Source: Paramacrobiotus metropolitanus
Taxonomy: Eukaryota > Tardigrada > Eutardigrada > Parachela > Macrobiotidae
Assembly (NCBI RefSeq): GCF_019649055.1
Contig: NW_026570245.1
Span: 806,001-870,000, forward strand
DNA: 64,000 nt
Direction of reading: 5' to 3'
Positions 1 to 10,849 of the stretch are shown here, in pieces. A program made the translations under genes and the position numbers. Each line of letters opens with the position of its first letter. The first letter of the stretch is position 1. The notes beneath the pieces are model-generated. The model made no database searches. It was not told the origin of the DNA and saw only the letters and a list, made by a program, of their open reading frames with translations.

Positions 1-108
1 AACTTCCCAACGCTACGCGTCGCGTATTTTCATCAAACTCCGCTCCGGTCTAATGGTATCGTTTTTCCTTGGTGCGCAGCAGCAGCCCATTTTTTTTCGC
101 TGACACAA

Positions 109-405
109 GTGATTAAGTTGAAAGCTGGAAAAAATGTCTGTTGGGAATTTGAGGTGAACAGTGCGTGTGCTGATGAGAGCACTCCCGGGTGGATTGGGGG
201 CATTACAGCGACGTTACAGGAGAGGGGAAATGGAGGAAATGTTGACCTTTGGGGTATAGACGTGCGGATAAATTTACCCGAGGTAGAAAATGTTTGTAGG
301 CCGCTGGCGGTTATATGTGAACGGCAATATGATCCAATAAAACCGATTACGCTCCATGTTATAATCGGCCTGCCGCTCGGGATGCCTGCTGAATATATAA
401 TGTGA
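109..405 (+). other. unassigned open frame, possible terminal exon
   Basis: An open frame of about 98 codons ends in TGA at 403-405. It has mixed, protein-like composition (several Cys and Trp, alternating hydrophobic stretches), and a pyrimidine run followed by AG precedes it near 90-108, so it could be the last exon of a gene that starts upstream of the window. The opposite strand is also open (33-455) but looks more like a mirror frame. I do not recognise the protein. It may equally be chance. Confidence 0.2.
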
Positions 406-1871
406 CAGAGCCGGTTAAAGTCAATTTGTATCTGTTTATACACTGTCAAAGCCATTTGGATGGCGTATAAACGGACTCACAACATGCAGGCTTTTCATTC
501 AGGAGCATTTCTTTATTACGCAAACGAGGCGTAAAGATTTGAACTGAAATATATGTTGATCTTAACTCTACGGAAATCTTGAAGTGTATAGGGTTCCCAT
601 GCAACCAAAAGAAAGTTTTTGTTAGTTACTGATGATCATTTAATTGCCATTGGCGCTTCTTCGGTGATTTTTTGATTGTTTTAAAATTGGTGTTTGGAAT
701 CGGCTTAAGTTAAAACTGGATGAACATATACTAAAAATGAGTGGATATCTTCTTAAAATTGTGCTTTTAGGAAAGGATGGAGTGATCTACAATACTGAAT
801 ATTTTACTCGTTGTTTTCTCTTGAAATAAACGTTTTCGCGTGGTTGCTTAATAACAATGCCGGTTTGGTGATATCTCGCAGCTTTTGTTTACTTTGTTTA
901 CGTACTTCTGGAAAACTGCAGTCTTTATGGATTATTGACGTTTAACCCGGACGGCATGGAATAAAATGCAAATTATGTTGTGTTGATCAAACAAGGCAAC
1001 GTTTTTGATAGACAGGAATAAAATGGGATAGGTGCCCTTTTGCATGAGCAGTTCGGTTAGTGGCATATCGTGAGAGCTTATCAACTGGAGTTGCCTAACG
1101 TTTTTGAGGCGACGCTTTTTTATTGCTTCACTGGTCTGCAGCGAAATTAATGACGCATTTCCTTCATTCCAAGCACACAATTTTTGATGACAGCCTACAA
1201 TTCTATTCCCGATAATGACCCATACAAATCATCATAATATATTGATTTGGGATAATTGCTTGGAATTTGAAGTGTTGGCGGATGCTGTATGCAGTCCAAA
1301 TCTATTATTCAGCTTAATTCGTGATTGCTTATACTAATATTAAATTAATGAACCACTGGAATTAAAAATAAGGATTTATTTTAATATCAACAGTTTCGGC
1401 ACTTTTATTGAGACACCCAATTATTAAGATTCGGATGATACGGTTATGGTGCCACTCTACTACGTCCAGATCTGGCTTTTTCTAAAATGAATGACGACTA
1501 TATAGTTTACACCATTAATCCAATAATTTTGTGCATTTAATTGTGTGCTTTTGCATTATTTAAGAAGTGGTTATGTAACTTAGAATTTAGGAGACATTTT
1601 CCTAATTTTGTGTAATAACCAAAATCGGCGTCCCAGTGCGTGATGATTTAGTTTAAAATTTTTGCATGCACATAGTTATGTTTTCATAAGTCGGTTTTAT
1701 AGATATTAAGTGCACTTTGGTTAAGATTTGGAGAAAAATACCTGGATGTAAATTTGACACTATTATTATTAAAGTGGAGGTTGAACTGGAATTTAGCTGA
1801 CCCGTGTATTGTGCACCAATAACTGTCCATAAACTTTGTCATGAAGATACGTTATGCTGGTTTCTCAACAG
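406..1871. other. no gene seen
   Basis: AT-rich sequence without a recognisable exon, RNA gene or repeat. Short open frames such as 932-1180 on the minus strand have no splice context or family resemblance. Confidence 0.5.
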
Positions 1872-2237
1872 GTATACTGCTGCCACAAGCGGACCGAAAG
1901 ACGTTTTGATAGTTCTGGACTGCAGGTAAAAAGCACGGCTGTCAGTTTCCCCATTTCACCGGTTTTCTAATCAGGTAGAAAGTGTATTATTTCACTGACA
2001 TAAAAATCAATACCGCTGGCCAAGTTTACCACATCCGGCGTTGAGACGATGTGTTAGAGAATGCCGCTGGACGTTGGCGATTTTCCTTTTAAAGCATTGC
2101 AGCGCGGCTTGATGCTGCCGGCAGTGGCTCCAGTGGGGTGACCTTTTTATTTCCATTTTACAGTGCCTCAATGATCGGACAAAAATTCGATATTGCCAAA
2201 TCAGTGGCGGTGACTGTGATTAACATTTAGGAAACCG

Positions 2238-3051
2238 TTATAGGCACCCATTTTGAATTGATATTGCATATAGTATTACATATTATGTAAACGTAATAAA
2301 ATATTATTCATATATTCTAGTATTCGCGTCACTCGAAAATGTCGACGACCTGAAGCATCATCGACATTTTCGTGTGATAGGAGAAGGAGAAGCTCTGGAG
2401 CCTTCCCCGGAGTAAGTACAAAAAGTTTTTTTACGAATGTGTGCACCATTGAGAATACGAAAAAGGGATGCCCCGCTGTCGCCGCATGTCCAGCTCCAGC
2501 TGTACATGCTGTACTGTAGCGAACAGAGGCCGGTCACGGCAGTATTTCCAGTTGTCCAGCTTCAGTTGGCGGGGTCAAATCAGTGCGGCCCTATGGTGTG
2601 TTCCTAGTACTTCCTGTATTGTTGAACTGATTTCTGGAGCCTTGCCCGCGAGGCGCGAACACAGTACTCCCAAAGCCGCGGCTCGATAGGCTTGTTTGAC
2701 AGAAGTCTTAAAAGCTGATAAAATCTAACGGTACCCTAAACGGCCAGGAAGAGGGCAATGAATGACCTGACTAACACGAAAGCTGACCTTATGGTCACAG
2801 CAGAAGACGCGGTACTAATTCGCTCTACGTTGGCTGATTTGACAAATCGTTTTATTATCGGCTGGAAGCCTGATGTATTATTATTTTTATTATCGGAATG
2901 AAAATGTGTTATTATTTATTATCTGAGAACAGTGAATGAGTCAATGATGGAATCTGTTGTATATAGTATTAATTAAAAAAGGGTGCCTATAATAAACACG
3001 GTGCGAAAAGGGGTGCCTATAATTTACGGGGGTTTTAGGAGGTGCCTATAA
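2238..3051. repeat. inverted and direct copies of GGTGCCTATAA
   Basis: GGTGCCTATAA occurs three times in direct orientation at 2982-2992, 3012-3022 and 3041-3051, spaced about 30 bp apart, and once inverted at 2238-2248. The inverted pair could mark the ends of an insertion in the VWA-Cache remnant, but no target-site duplication was established. Confidence 0.45.
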
Positions 3052-3699
3052 GGGTACCCTAACATTTAACACATTAACCAAGCAAGGTATGTGTGTGATG
3101 GAAAAGTGCTGCACAGTGTTTGTTATTCGAGTACTTACCATTTACCGGCAAACAAACCGGCCGTTTTCTGCAGGTGCTGTTAAGAATGTTTGCGCAAGGG
3201 AAAGCTATTGGGATTCAGTGGGAACGTGAGTAATCGTTTAATTCGTCTCGAAATGACCAAACCGAAATTCGAACACACTCAACAGTTGTTTGGCTTTCGT
3301 TTCGTGTACACGAAATTTGTCCTGTAAGCTCAATGTTAATAATGCAACCAACCATGAGCTATAAACGCATTTTGGTGGACTTGGTGATATCGGGATGCTA
3401 TCGGTTTTGCGTGCACATATAGTAGAGTAATGGCAAATGCAGTTGAGCTGTAGATCAGTAGATGTCATAAATCTATGTTAAATGGTACGGAAGTACATGG
3501 TAAAAATTACAACGAATTTTTTCATTTTTTTTACTGGAAGTTGCCCGCACTGTTAAAAAAACGGTGCGTCATACCACCAGCAAATTACAAATATTTTACG
3601 TATCTACGGTGATTAGCCAACTAATAAATTCCCTTAATAATAATAATATTGTTTTCAGAATTGGTTTTCGAACGGCTTTGGAACTTCTCAAGTCGCCTG

Positions 3700-4020
3700 G
3701 ACGGGCGCATTGCCAAAGTATTATTTTTGTTTTTGTAACCGATGGAAAAGGTGCGATCTGGTACACCAGACGTGAGCGTAATATTGGCAATATTATAAAA
3801 GCCTTTCATATTTTTTAGACATTGATAACGAAGAAGTACGATGCCCGCCGGGATACTATACACGTTCAGGCTGTACGAAATTTATTTAGAACGTATAAAG
3901 CTACCGAAATATTTACATTGGGATAACGTGCAGATGTTCCGGGCCCGGTGTGCCGTTATAATTGGACCAAAGTGTGGGATCTTGCCAAAGAACAAAACCA
4001 GCTGATCACACCAAGGGTAT
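3700..4020 (+). repeat. duplicated VWA segment, copy A
   Basis: This stretch is repeated at about 5095-5405. Three blocks match closely: the one encoding TDGKG, the one around AACGAAGAAG (near 3830), and a block of roughly 70 bp around AATTGGACCAAAGTGTGGG (near 3960) that can encode CRYNWTKVWDLAKEQ. Copy A has TAA in the frame that links the latter two blocks. It sits before the Cache piece, in the position expected for the native order. Confidence 0.75.
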
Positions 4021-5094
4021 GTGCGACAATAAAATACTGATGCCTACGTACACTGTGAGAACATGAGTTATTTGTACACAAGGATGAAGCAATAAAATAT
4101 CGTAAACAGTTTGAAAGAAATAATATATACACGAAGACAGTGAACAATCTGAACCTGAATTTTTCCGCCTTTTTAATACTGCATATGGAATTACCCTGTT
4201 AAAACTGGAACACAGTTTACAATGTTTTGCAGGCACGGATTTTCAGTTTTTTGACTGTTGATGAGGGCGAAGTCTTTCCCGGAAATCTGTCGTGCTCCAA
4301 TAATGGTGTGATGATGCGCCTGACCGATGGGGAAGATCTGATCAACAACATGAAACCGTACTTCACGGATCTGGCTGAGCGTACCATGGACTGGCCGGGA
4401 TTGTGGACCGCTCCGTATGTGGACGCTTTGGGGATTGGGGGTGGCCATAACGTATGCGGTGTCGGCTGTCAGCAAAATAACGGGAAAGTAAGAAAAGATC
4501 GTAGTGCGATGTGTCAAACTTATAAGCACCACTGCCGATTAGAAGAGAGCACAAATCAACAACCATTTTACGCAATAAAGAAATGCAAAAAATTTACATT
4601 TTTTTCGTGATCAATTTGTAATCAATTAATTAACAATTTTGTAATCAGTTTCTGATCAGTTAATTTAACAATTTTATAAATGTTTCAGATTTACTTGGCT
4701 TTTCAGTAAACTTCTTATGAAGCAAGTATCAGTGGACACGTATGTATTGTACGATAAAGGCTGCTGCTGTCGATTTCTGAGTTTGTGTAAGATATATACG
4801 ATTTATACGAGTATGGCATACAAAGATAATACGATTTTATAATAATCTGCGTTATTTCGTATAGAACTATCGGTGTTGCCGGTGTGGATGCTACATTAGA
4901 AGAAATCGAACATTTTCTCATACGTTACTAGTGGGGCTCCGTCTACACGCTCATTACTAACGGGAAGGAGAAACAATTCTACATCCCAAACTGAAGCAAA
5001 GCAGTATATTAAGTTTACAAAAATTTCACTTTTTATAATACTACTAATTAATTTCACTTTTTATAACACAAAAAGAGAGAGAGATAGACGGGCA

Positions 5095-5405
5095 CAGTGT
5101 CAAATTGTTATCGTTTTTTTAACCGATGGAAAAGGTAGGATACTCTAGACGTGGAAGAAAGCTTGGATATGCTGCAAAAACTGTACTCTGTATATCTATA
5201 TTTGCAGACATGGATAACGAAGAAGCACGATGCGCTCCGGGATATTATACACGTTTAGGCTGTAAGAAATTTATTTAGAAATTTGGAATGTTGCTGGAAT
5301 ATTCAACCCGGGAACATGTGCAGCTGTTCCTGGCCGGTGTGCCGGTATAATTGGACCAAAGTGTGGGATCTTGCCAAAGAACAATACCAGTTGATCACAC
5401 CAAGG
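5095..5405 (+). repeat. duplicated VWA segment, copy B
   Basis: Second copy of 3700-4020, lying after the Cache piece and therefore out of domain order. It encodes QIVIVFLTDGKG and CRYNWTKVWDLAKEQ but has TAG where copy A has CAG in the middle block, and small indels relative to copy A. This fits a segmental duplication in which neither copy is under strong coding constraint. Confidence 0.7.
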
Positions 5406-6168
5406 GTACACGGAGCAGAATACGGACTACATGAGATGATTGATCTTTAGGTCAGGTTTTTTGTTGTAAATATTAGGGGTTATTTTTTTGTAATTATGGT
5501 TATTTTTTGACATAAGTTACTAGTATTTTTGAACATTTTGTTTAATTTCTCGCTGAATAAAACTCGTGGGGAGAATTTGTTGCTGGCGATGTTTTGCACT
5601 GCAGGATGTAATGCCGGAAGGATACTGGGATGCCACCTGTTGCAGGCACTGACTTTTCAGCAACAGTGGCGGCGCTACCGTCCATGCACGGGGCCACTGC
5701 CTTCCATTAACCAATACTTCTGGTCCCCCATCAAACCGGAAAGTTTCATCAAAGCGATACGAAAATCTGTCTTTTTTTTAATTTAAGCTTAAATTATTCG
5801 AAGGTATCAATCTGTCGTTTTTTTAATTTAGGTGTAAAAATATTTAGTCGTTCAAAATGATCAGGGATCATATCGTTGAGCCGCGTCAGTCATATGTACT
5901 GTTACGGATGGAGGTTGGTAAGTTAGCGGCGTTCGACAGCTTGCTGAAAAAGCTGCTTTAAAAACTCATGGCTGCGAATCTCGCTGATTTGTCTATTTTG
6001 AAATTAAACCTTGAATAAAGGTAATTATCATATATTGCTGTACATTGAATTTAATAAACATTCAATACTAAACTTACATTAATTACTTCCTTTCTGCACT
6101 GGTCGATGGACATTTTCAAACCAACGTAAATGAAAAAAACCTACATTTATTTCCTGATGTTGTAGAAG
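5406..6168. other. no assignable gene
   Basis: Contains a protein-like stretch near 5575-5790 whose frames are interrupted, and otherwise AT-rich sequence. It may be more of the decayed locus to the left, but I cannot match any piece to a domain. Confidence 0.35.
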
Positions 6169-6486
6169 CGCGACTTCTTCCACCGCAGACAGAATGGCGA
6201 AATTGGACCCCAGCCCAGTGGTTCGAACAAAAACTGGGCATGCCGGCGCCAGTGCCACGATTACTGGCACGATTTTATCGGAGGGAATTTGGAGCTCTCC
6301 TGAACCGGCAGCACGGCCTAACGTACAACATGTACTTCATGACGCTTTCGCCATCTGATTTGCCAGATGGAGACTTCCATCAACATCTCCAGGATATTCG
6401 GGATGACACAAAACTGATACTGCGCCATTCCCAAAACATGTACGTTATTCTGCGCAAAAACTGCAGCTTTTTACAGTGTAAAACAG
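6169..6486 (+). CDS. unassigned exon-like open frame
   Basis: An open frame of about 106 codons bounded by a good acceptor (polypyrimidine then GTTGTAG, ending at 6168) and a strong donor (GTAAGC at 6487). It is Trp- and Arg-rich (segments EWRNWTPAQWFEQKLGMP, DLPDGDFHQHLQDIRDD). This is the best coding candidate between the VWA-Cache remnant and RAB18, but I do not recognise it and cannot find its partner exons. It may belong to the same decayed gene. Confidence 0.35.
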
Positions 6487-7538
6487 TAAGCAAAAACATT
6501 TAAAAATAAGCTTGACTAGAAAAGTTAAAAAATATCACTGTTTGCAAATTCTAAAAAATCGCCTATTTTTTTGGAACTGCAACAAAATTTCTTCATTATG
6601 CAAATTAAATTACGGCATAAAGCGTTTTTCCTTACTATTATTTTATATTTTACTCTCTCAGCTACCTCTTCATGAAAGGCTAGTCAAGGCTATCTCAAGC
6701 ATTAAACGAGCTAACCAAACGGGAATTACTGTCTGCTTCCTCTTTTCATGCCTAACAATCTACCCGCAAAATTATTGCTGCAGTGGAATGTTGCTTAATT
6801 TCTTGTTGCTCATTATTTTTTTGTAGGGAATGGGTTGATGCAGGATTGGTGATCTGGGATGCCGACATCGTTTGGAAATTGTAACTAAACAATGCTGACT
6901 TTCCGTGAGCTGATGTCATTGAAAAAAATAAAGTAAAAAAGATGCCGCTCTTCTACCTGCTTTTAGTGTTTCCTCGCGCAATTCTTTCTCAAGCACTTAG
7001 TCTTTACTCTTTAGGGTAGGCCAGTAAGCCTTTTATACGTCACATACTAGTACAGAGTAACTATAAGAATGAATACTGGCTGTACTGCATTAAGCACATT
7101 ATTTATTACTTACTTCGTTTTTTGTAATCCCATTCTAGCTTGCAAAACGTTACGGTGACGATCGTCATAATCCTGCCTCAACGTGACAGATCGCGCAAAT
7201 GAATATGTGCAAATGTAAAACAGTGCGGTAAAGAAATGCTTACGCGAGTACCACATCCAACTTTCTGAGAGCCGTTTGATTAAAGATCCATCCAACTTTC
7301 TGAGAGCCGTTTGATTAAAGATGATCAACAGAATAATTTCATAAATTACTTAAAAAGACAAAGACAGAACTCAAAACAGCAACAAAATTTTCTGCAAAAG
7401 AAGAACTATTTGCTCAACTTGGCTTGACGCAGACCAGCCGCCACAGCGAAGTATTTACCTGACTACTGTGTTAGGAGCGTGGCTCTGTTCGTTAGGTTGC
7501 CGGCTGTACGGAGAATATCTTACGATATTCTGCTGTAC
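6487..7538. other. intergenic, with a tandem duplication
   Basis: No gene seen. A short hairpin (AGAATAT / ATATTCT, 7512-7531) lies just before the tRNA-like unit. Confidence 0.5.
7254..7323. repeat. 35-bp tandem duplication
   Basis: The unit beginning CATCCAACTTTCTGAGAGCC occurs twice head to tail at 7254-7288 and 7289-7323, identical apart from the final base. No third copy. Confidence 0.9.
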
Positions 7539-7609
7539 GCCGATAGCCTAGTGGTGCCTCTCTCGGCCTTAGAGTATAGAGGTTGTGGGTTCGATTCCCT
7601 CAATCGGCA
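7539..7609 (+). ncRNA. tRNA-like Pol III unit
   Basis: It has an A box (TAGCCTAGTGG, 7544-7554) and a perfect B box (GGTTCGATTCC, 7588-7598), and the ends pair as an acceptor stem (GCCGAT with ATCGGC). A T7 run at 7612-7618 would stop Pol III. The T arm forms with one mismatch. The middle does not give a normal 5-bp anticodon stem with a 7-base loop and no anticodon can be read, so I do not call it a working tRNA. It may be a degenerate tRNA, a SINE head or a small Pol III RNA. Confidence 0.5.
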
Positions 7610-7864
7610 GATTTTTTTGCGAGTTCTGTAGTCAGCAGCGGCCAGTCTGGCAACTGGTTCGCGCACGTAGGAGACAGGAGTTTGCACTTTGCAGTCGCGT
7701 AGAAAAACACAAGTCTAAAGTTCCGAGTCTATCGAAGCCGCGATGCACTTGCTTGCATAACCATCGTCGACAAGCTAGGAACCGACCTTATCAATCAGCT
7801 GATTTCTATCGGTGTATTTTAGAGACAATAATTACTGTATATTTTCCATACTTGTCGGAGAATT

Positions 7865-9577
7865 ATGGATACAACACCCATTACGACGTTGAAGCTTCTC
7901 ATAATCGGGGAATCTGGAGTTGGGAAATCCAGGTACTTAAGTACTCATAAGTCATAACTCATTACTGCAATCAGAAAGATCGAAGAATTAAATTAAATTT
8001 AACAGTTTATATTTTGTGCTTAAGTTATTTACTTCATTATCCTCATACCAATAATGAATAACCGAAGATTTAGTTTGCCCGTGGTGTGTTATTGTTTTGG
8101 AATGTACATGCATGATGTGATATTCTTTGTGTACGGTACTAATCTACGTATTCTAGTTTATTGCTTCGATTTGCGGATGATACCTTCGATCCTGAATTGG
8201 CTGCTACGATTGGTGTGGATTTCAAAGTCAAAAATCTCAATTTTAACGGCAACGTAGTCAAATTGGCTATCTGGGTAAGACGTTGTCGGTAATTAGCGGG
8301 AACTTGTCTGAAACTCTTACTGATCTGGCACGACTAACGAGTAGTGTTTTCTGTTTGCAGGATACAGCTGGGCAGGAAAGATTTCGGACCTTAACGCCGA
8401 GCTATTATCGAGGTGCCCAAGGGGTTATTCTGGGTGTGTATTCCATCAGATTTTTTTATTGTGCAAACTTGCACAGAAATCATTACGATTGATGCCACGT
8501 ATTACGAAACTGTAGGGTTCTGTTGAATTACATTGCTCAATCCATAATGCCTGTTTCGTTCGTAATTATTGGATGATTTTTTTTCATTTTAGTGTATGAT
8601 GTCACATCCAAAAGCTCCTTTCAGAAACTGGAAATGTGGTTAGGCGAGGTGGACTCGTATGCGAATAAGCCTGGGATGGTACGGCATAGAAAAATTGTAT
8701 TTATTTTTCTTTTTATTTTTTTAATATATCGATGCATAGGTCTATTTGCAAGTGGAATGCAAAATGAAAGAGCAATTTTCTCTAACATACACTGTAAGCT
8801 GTACTGCTGCAGAGGTTGTTTCTGTTTTCGGGATCTAAAGGTTTCAGACTTTCAGTAACGAAAATAACGGAACATTGTTCGCTTTGATTTACCGTATTTG
8901 TGTTACACAAATTAAATAATTATCGCATGGTGTGTTTCGAGTATTGTGCGTTTATATTTGTTGAAATTTACTTAACTTTATAACTCATGGATTTAGGTGA
9001 AATGTTGGTTGCCAACAAGATTGACCAAAGGACGGAGCGAGTTATCACACGAGAAGACGGGCTGAAATTTGCACGCAAACATTCGATGCTCTTCATAGAA
9101 TGCAGTGCTCGTACGGCAGATGGAGTGGTCGCCGCCTTCGAAGAGCTGGTCGAGAAAGTAAGCAAGCCGAACTGTAATGAGTATTTTCTGATTGATAATT
9201 TAGCTTGAAATAGAATTATATACCGTTTGTACTTTTCTTGTGCATACTTCTTGCTGGGCGAATACACTCAGATCTTTTATCGATGCTGATGTCTATCAGT
9301 GCTGCGGTTGTCTGCAAATGCAGTGTTTGAATTTGTGCTTCTGTTGCTCTCCATTTGTGTTGCCTGCCTTCATTTGTTTGCGTTTGTATAGCTTCAGTGA
9401 GTTGCAACACCATAATTTATTTACCGTACCTGTTGATTTGATGAAGTAAGTTTATTTCAGATTCTCCAGACTCCGGGATTATGGGAACAGAATATTGCTA
9501 AGGGAATAAATCTCAGTGAGAAAGCCGAAACGGATGCATCTGCTGGCAATTGCGGTGGATATTGCGAATTAGTATGA
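7865..9577 (+). CDS. RAB18: Rab18 small GTPase
   Basis: Six exons: 7865-7932, 8157-8274, 8361-8433, 8593-8678, 8997-9157, 9461-9577. The protein (about 208 residues) starts [22 protein letters not shown] (P-loop near residue 19), then [16 protein letters not shown] (switch I), [19 protein letters not shown] (switch II), NKID and ECSARTADG (guanine-binding motifs), and ends CGGYCELV with prenylatable cysteines. The [11 protein letters not shown] segment and the CGGYC tail identify Rab18, which acts on lipid droplets and ER-Golgi membranes. Odd point: joining exon 4 to exon 5 with normal GT-AG borders leaves the frame one base short (exon 4 ends at ATG, exon 5 needs one preceding base). A poly(A) signal AATAAA lies at 9787-9792. 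Confidence 0.93.
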
Positions 9578-10849
9578 AACTGTTTTCGCTCATCTCATTG
9601 GAACCTTAATCCTGTGGATCTTCGCCTTTGGGAGAAAACCCCTTGTATGCTGTGGCGCATTGTGTGCAATGCCTAAAAACACCTACCACGTTTAGTGATT
9701 TTGTTTTTTTTAAATACTTCCGGATTTATTGTTTGCTAGACTTCCCGTCGTTACTGGTTGTACAGTATGGATTTGTTTTGTGAATTAATAAAATGTTCAA
9801 GGATCTTGTTTGCGCGTTTCAGTATGGTTTTTGACACTCTTTACGTTCAAGATTCCAGCCCCTTTTCGACGCTTGTCACGTAGGCCGTGCTATAATTAAT
9901 TTTATATCTATGTGTGATGTACGTAAGATGTATTCATTTGTTCATGCTGCTTATTGCGTTTGTTTTGTGTACTTCTACAGTACTTTGTTAACCCTAAAAC
10001 AATTGTTAGTTACACAGTTATAGATATCGACTCGAGCGCTGGAGATGTGGCATTACACTTAAATGTAATTTATTTTTTGAGTATTTTTTTAGCAATAGTA
10101 GTACATTAAATTTTAAAAGAGATTTAAAGAAATTACAGCTTTAATTTATTGCCTTAACTTACAAGTTAGTTGACACGGTGCCGTGCAGTGGCGTGCACAC
10201 TGCACTACAAAAAAACTTATATAAACCGCACGTGTTACTGTCACTCAGCTTCGGCACTGCACGCCACGGCTCGGCTCTGTGATCCACTGATGCAGCGCGC
10301 CAGTCTGTGATCCACTGATGCAGCGCGCCAGCGCCTCGCAATGTTGTTGCAAAAAGCTGCACTGCATTACGTTGGCGGGTAGATGTTGTGTAATCAGCGA
10401 CATTAATGAGCCAAACGCTTTTCACACATGTTTCTCTAGCGTTTGTACAAATGGGCCGTGAGGCTAGCAGCATCTGATTTCATCGTCGATGTTTATGCAA
10501 GGTTAACCAACAAACCAAAGCCAATGTGCAATTCAATGGCGTAATAGATACTCAGTTGTGCTCCATGACGGCCATTTTTATATGCTGCAGTCTGCAGACA
10601 CCGTAGAGCCTGCTGACTGTCCCGAATCACGTATCACCGATCGCATTGCCGTCCATTGTCTGATGGCTAATCCAGTCTCAAGTCTGCTTTACAATTAGTT
10701 CTGTCCAGTTGTTTTTTTGCTTCGACAATCTGCCATCTGGAAAGCCGTGACAACCCACATTCGTCGAGTTGCAGTGTTGTGCTGAAGAGCGCAGCTGCTA
10801 GTTGGGACGAATTGTGGTTGCTCCTGTTTTGTTCCCCCTGGCTGCCATC
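9578..10849. other. intergenic between RAB18 and annexin
   Basis: Holds the RAB18 3' UTR and poly(A) signal, a 28-bp tandem duplication at 10276-10331, and the annexin 5' region. No extra gene seen; minus-strand open frames at 10159-10473 and 10667-11035 look like chance. Confidence 0.5.
10276..10331. repeat. 28-bp tandem duplication
   Basis: The unit starting TCTGTGATCCACTGATGCAG occurs twice without a gap, at 10276-10303 and 10304-10331, with no differences seen. Confidence 0.9.

Larger units (their letters stand above)
1872..4994 (+). pseudogene. VWA plus Cache protein remnant, calcium-channel alpha2/delta-like
   Basis: Scattered exon-like pieces in the order expected of an alpha2/delta-type extracellular protein. 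1872-1925 reads YTAATSGPKDVLIVLDC, the start of a VWA domain. It joins in phase to 2164 onward (SASMIGQKFDIAKS), completing a DxSxS MIDAS motif as D-C-S-A-S. 2321-2411 is open, with an acceptor and a GTAAGT donor. About 3175-3224 and 3660-3752 read AVKNVCARE and then RTALELLK...IIFVFVTDGKG, the VWA strand ending in TDG. 4234-4487 holds a Cache-like WTAPYVDALGIG motif between a good acceptor and donor. 4865-4994 reads TIGVAGVDATLEEIEHFL and then TNGKEKQFYIP, the end of the Cache fold. Disablements: TAG at 2228-2230, TAG at 4929-4931, and phase clashes between several pieces. The family match (VWA then Cache, as in CACNA2D/CACHD1) is from memory. Decay is inferred; sequence errors could account for part of it. 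Confidence 0.55.
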
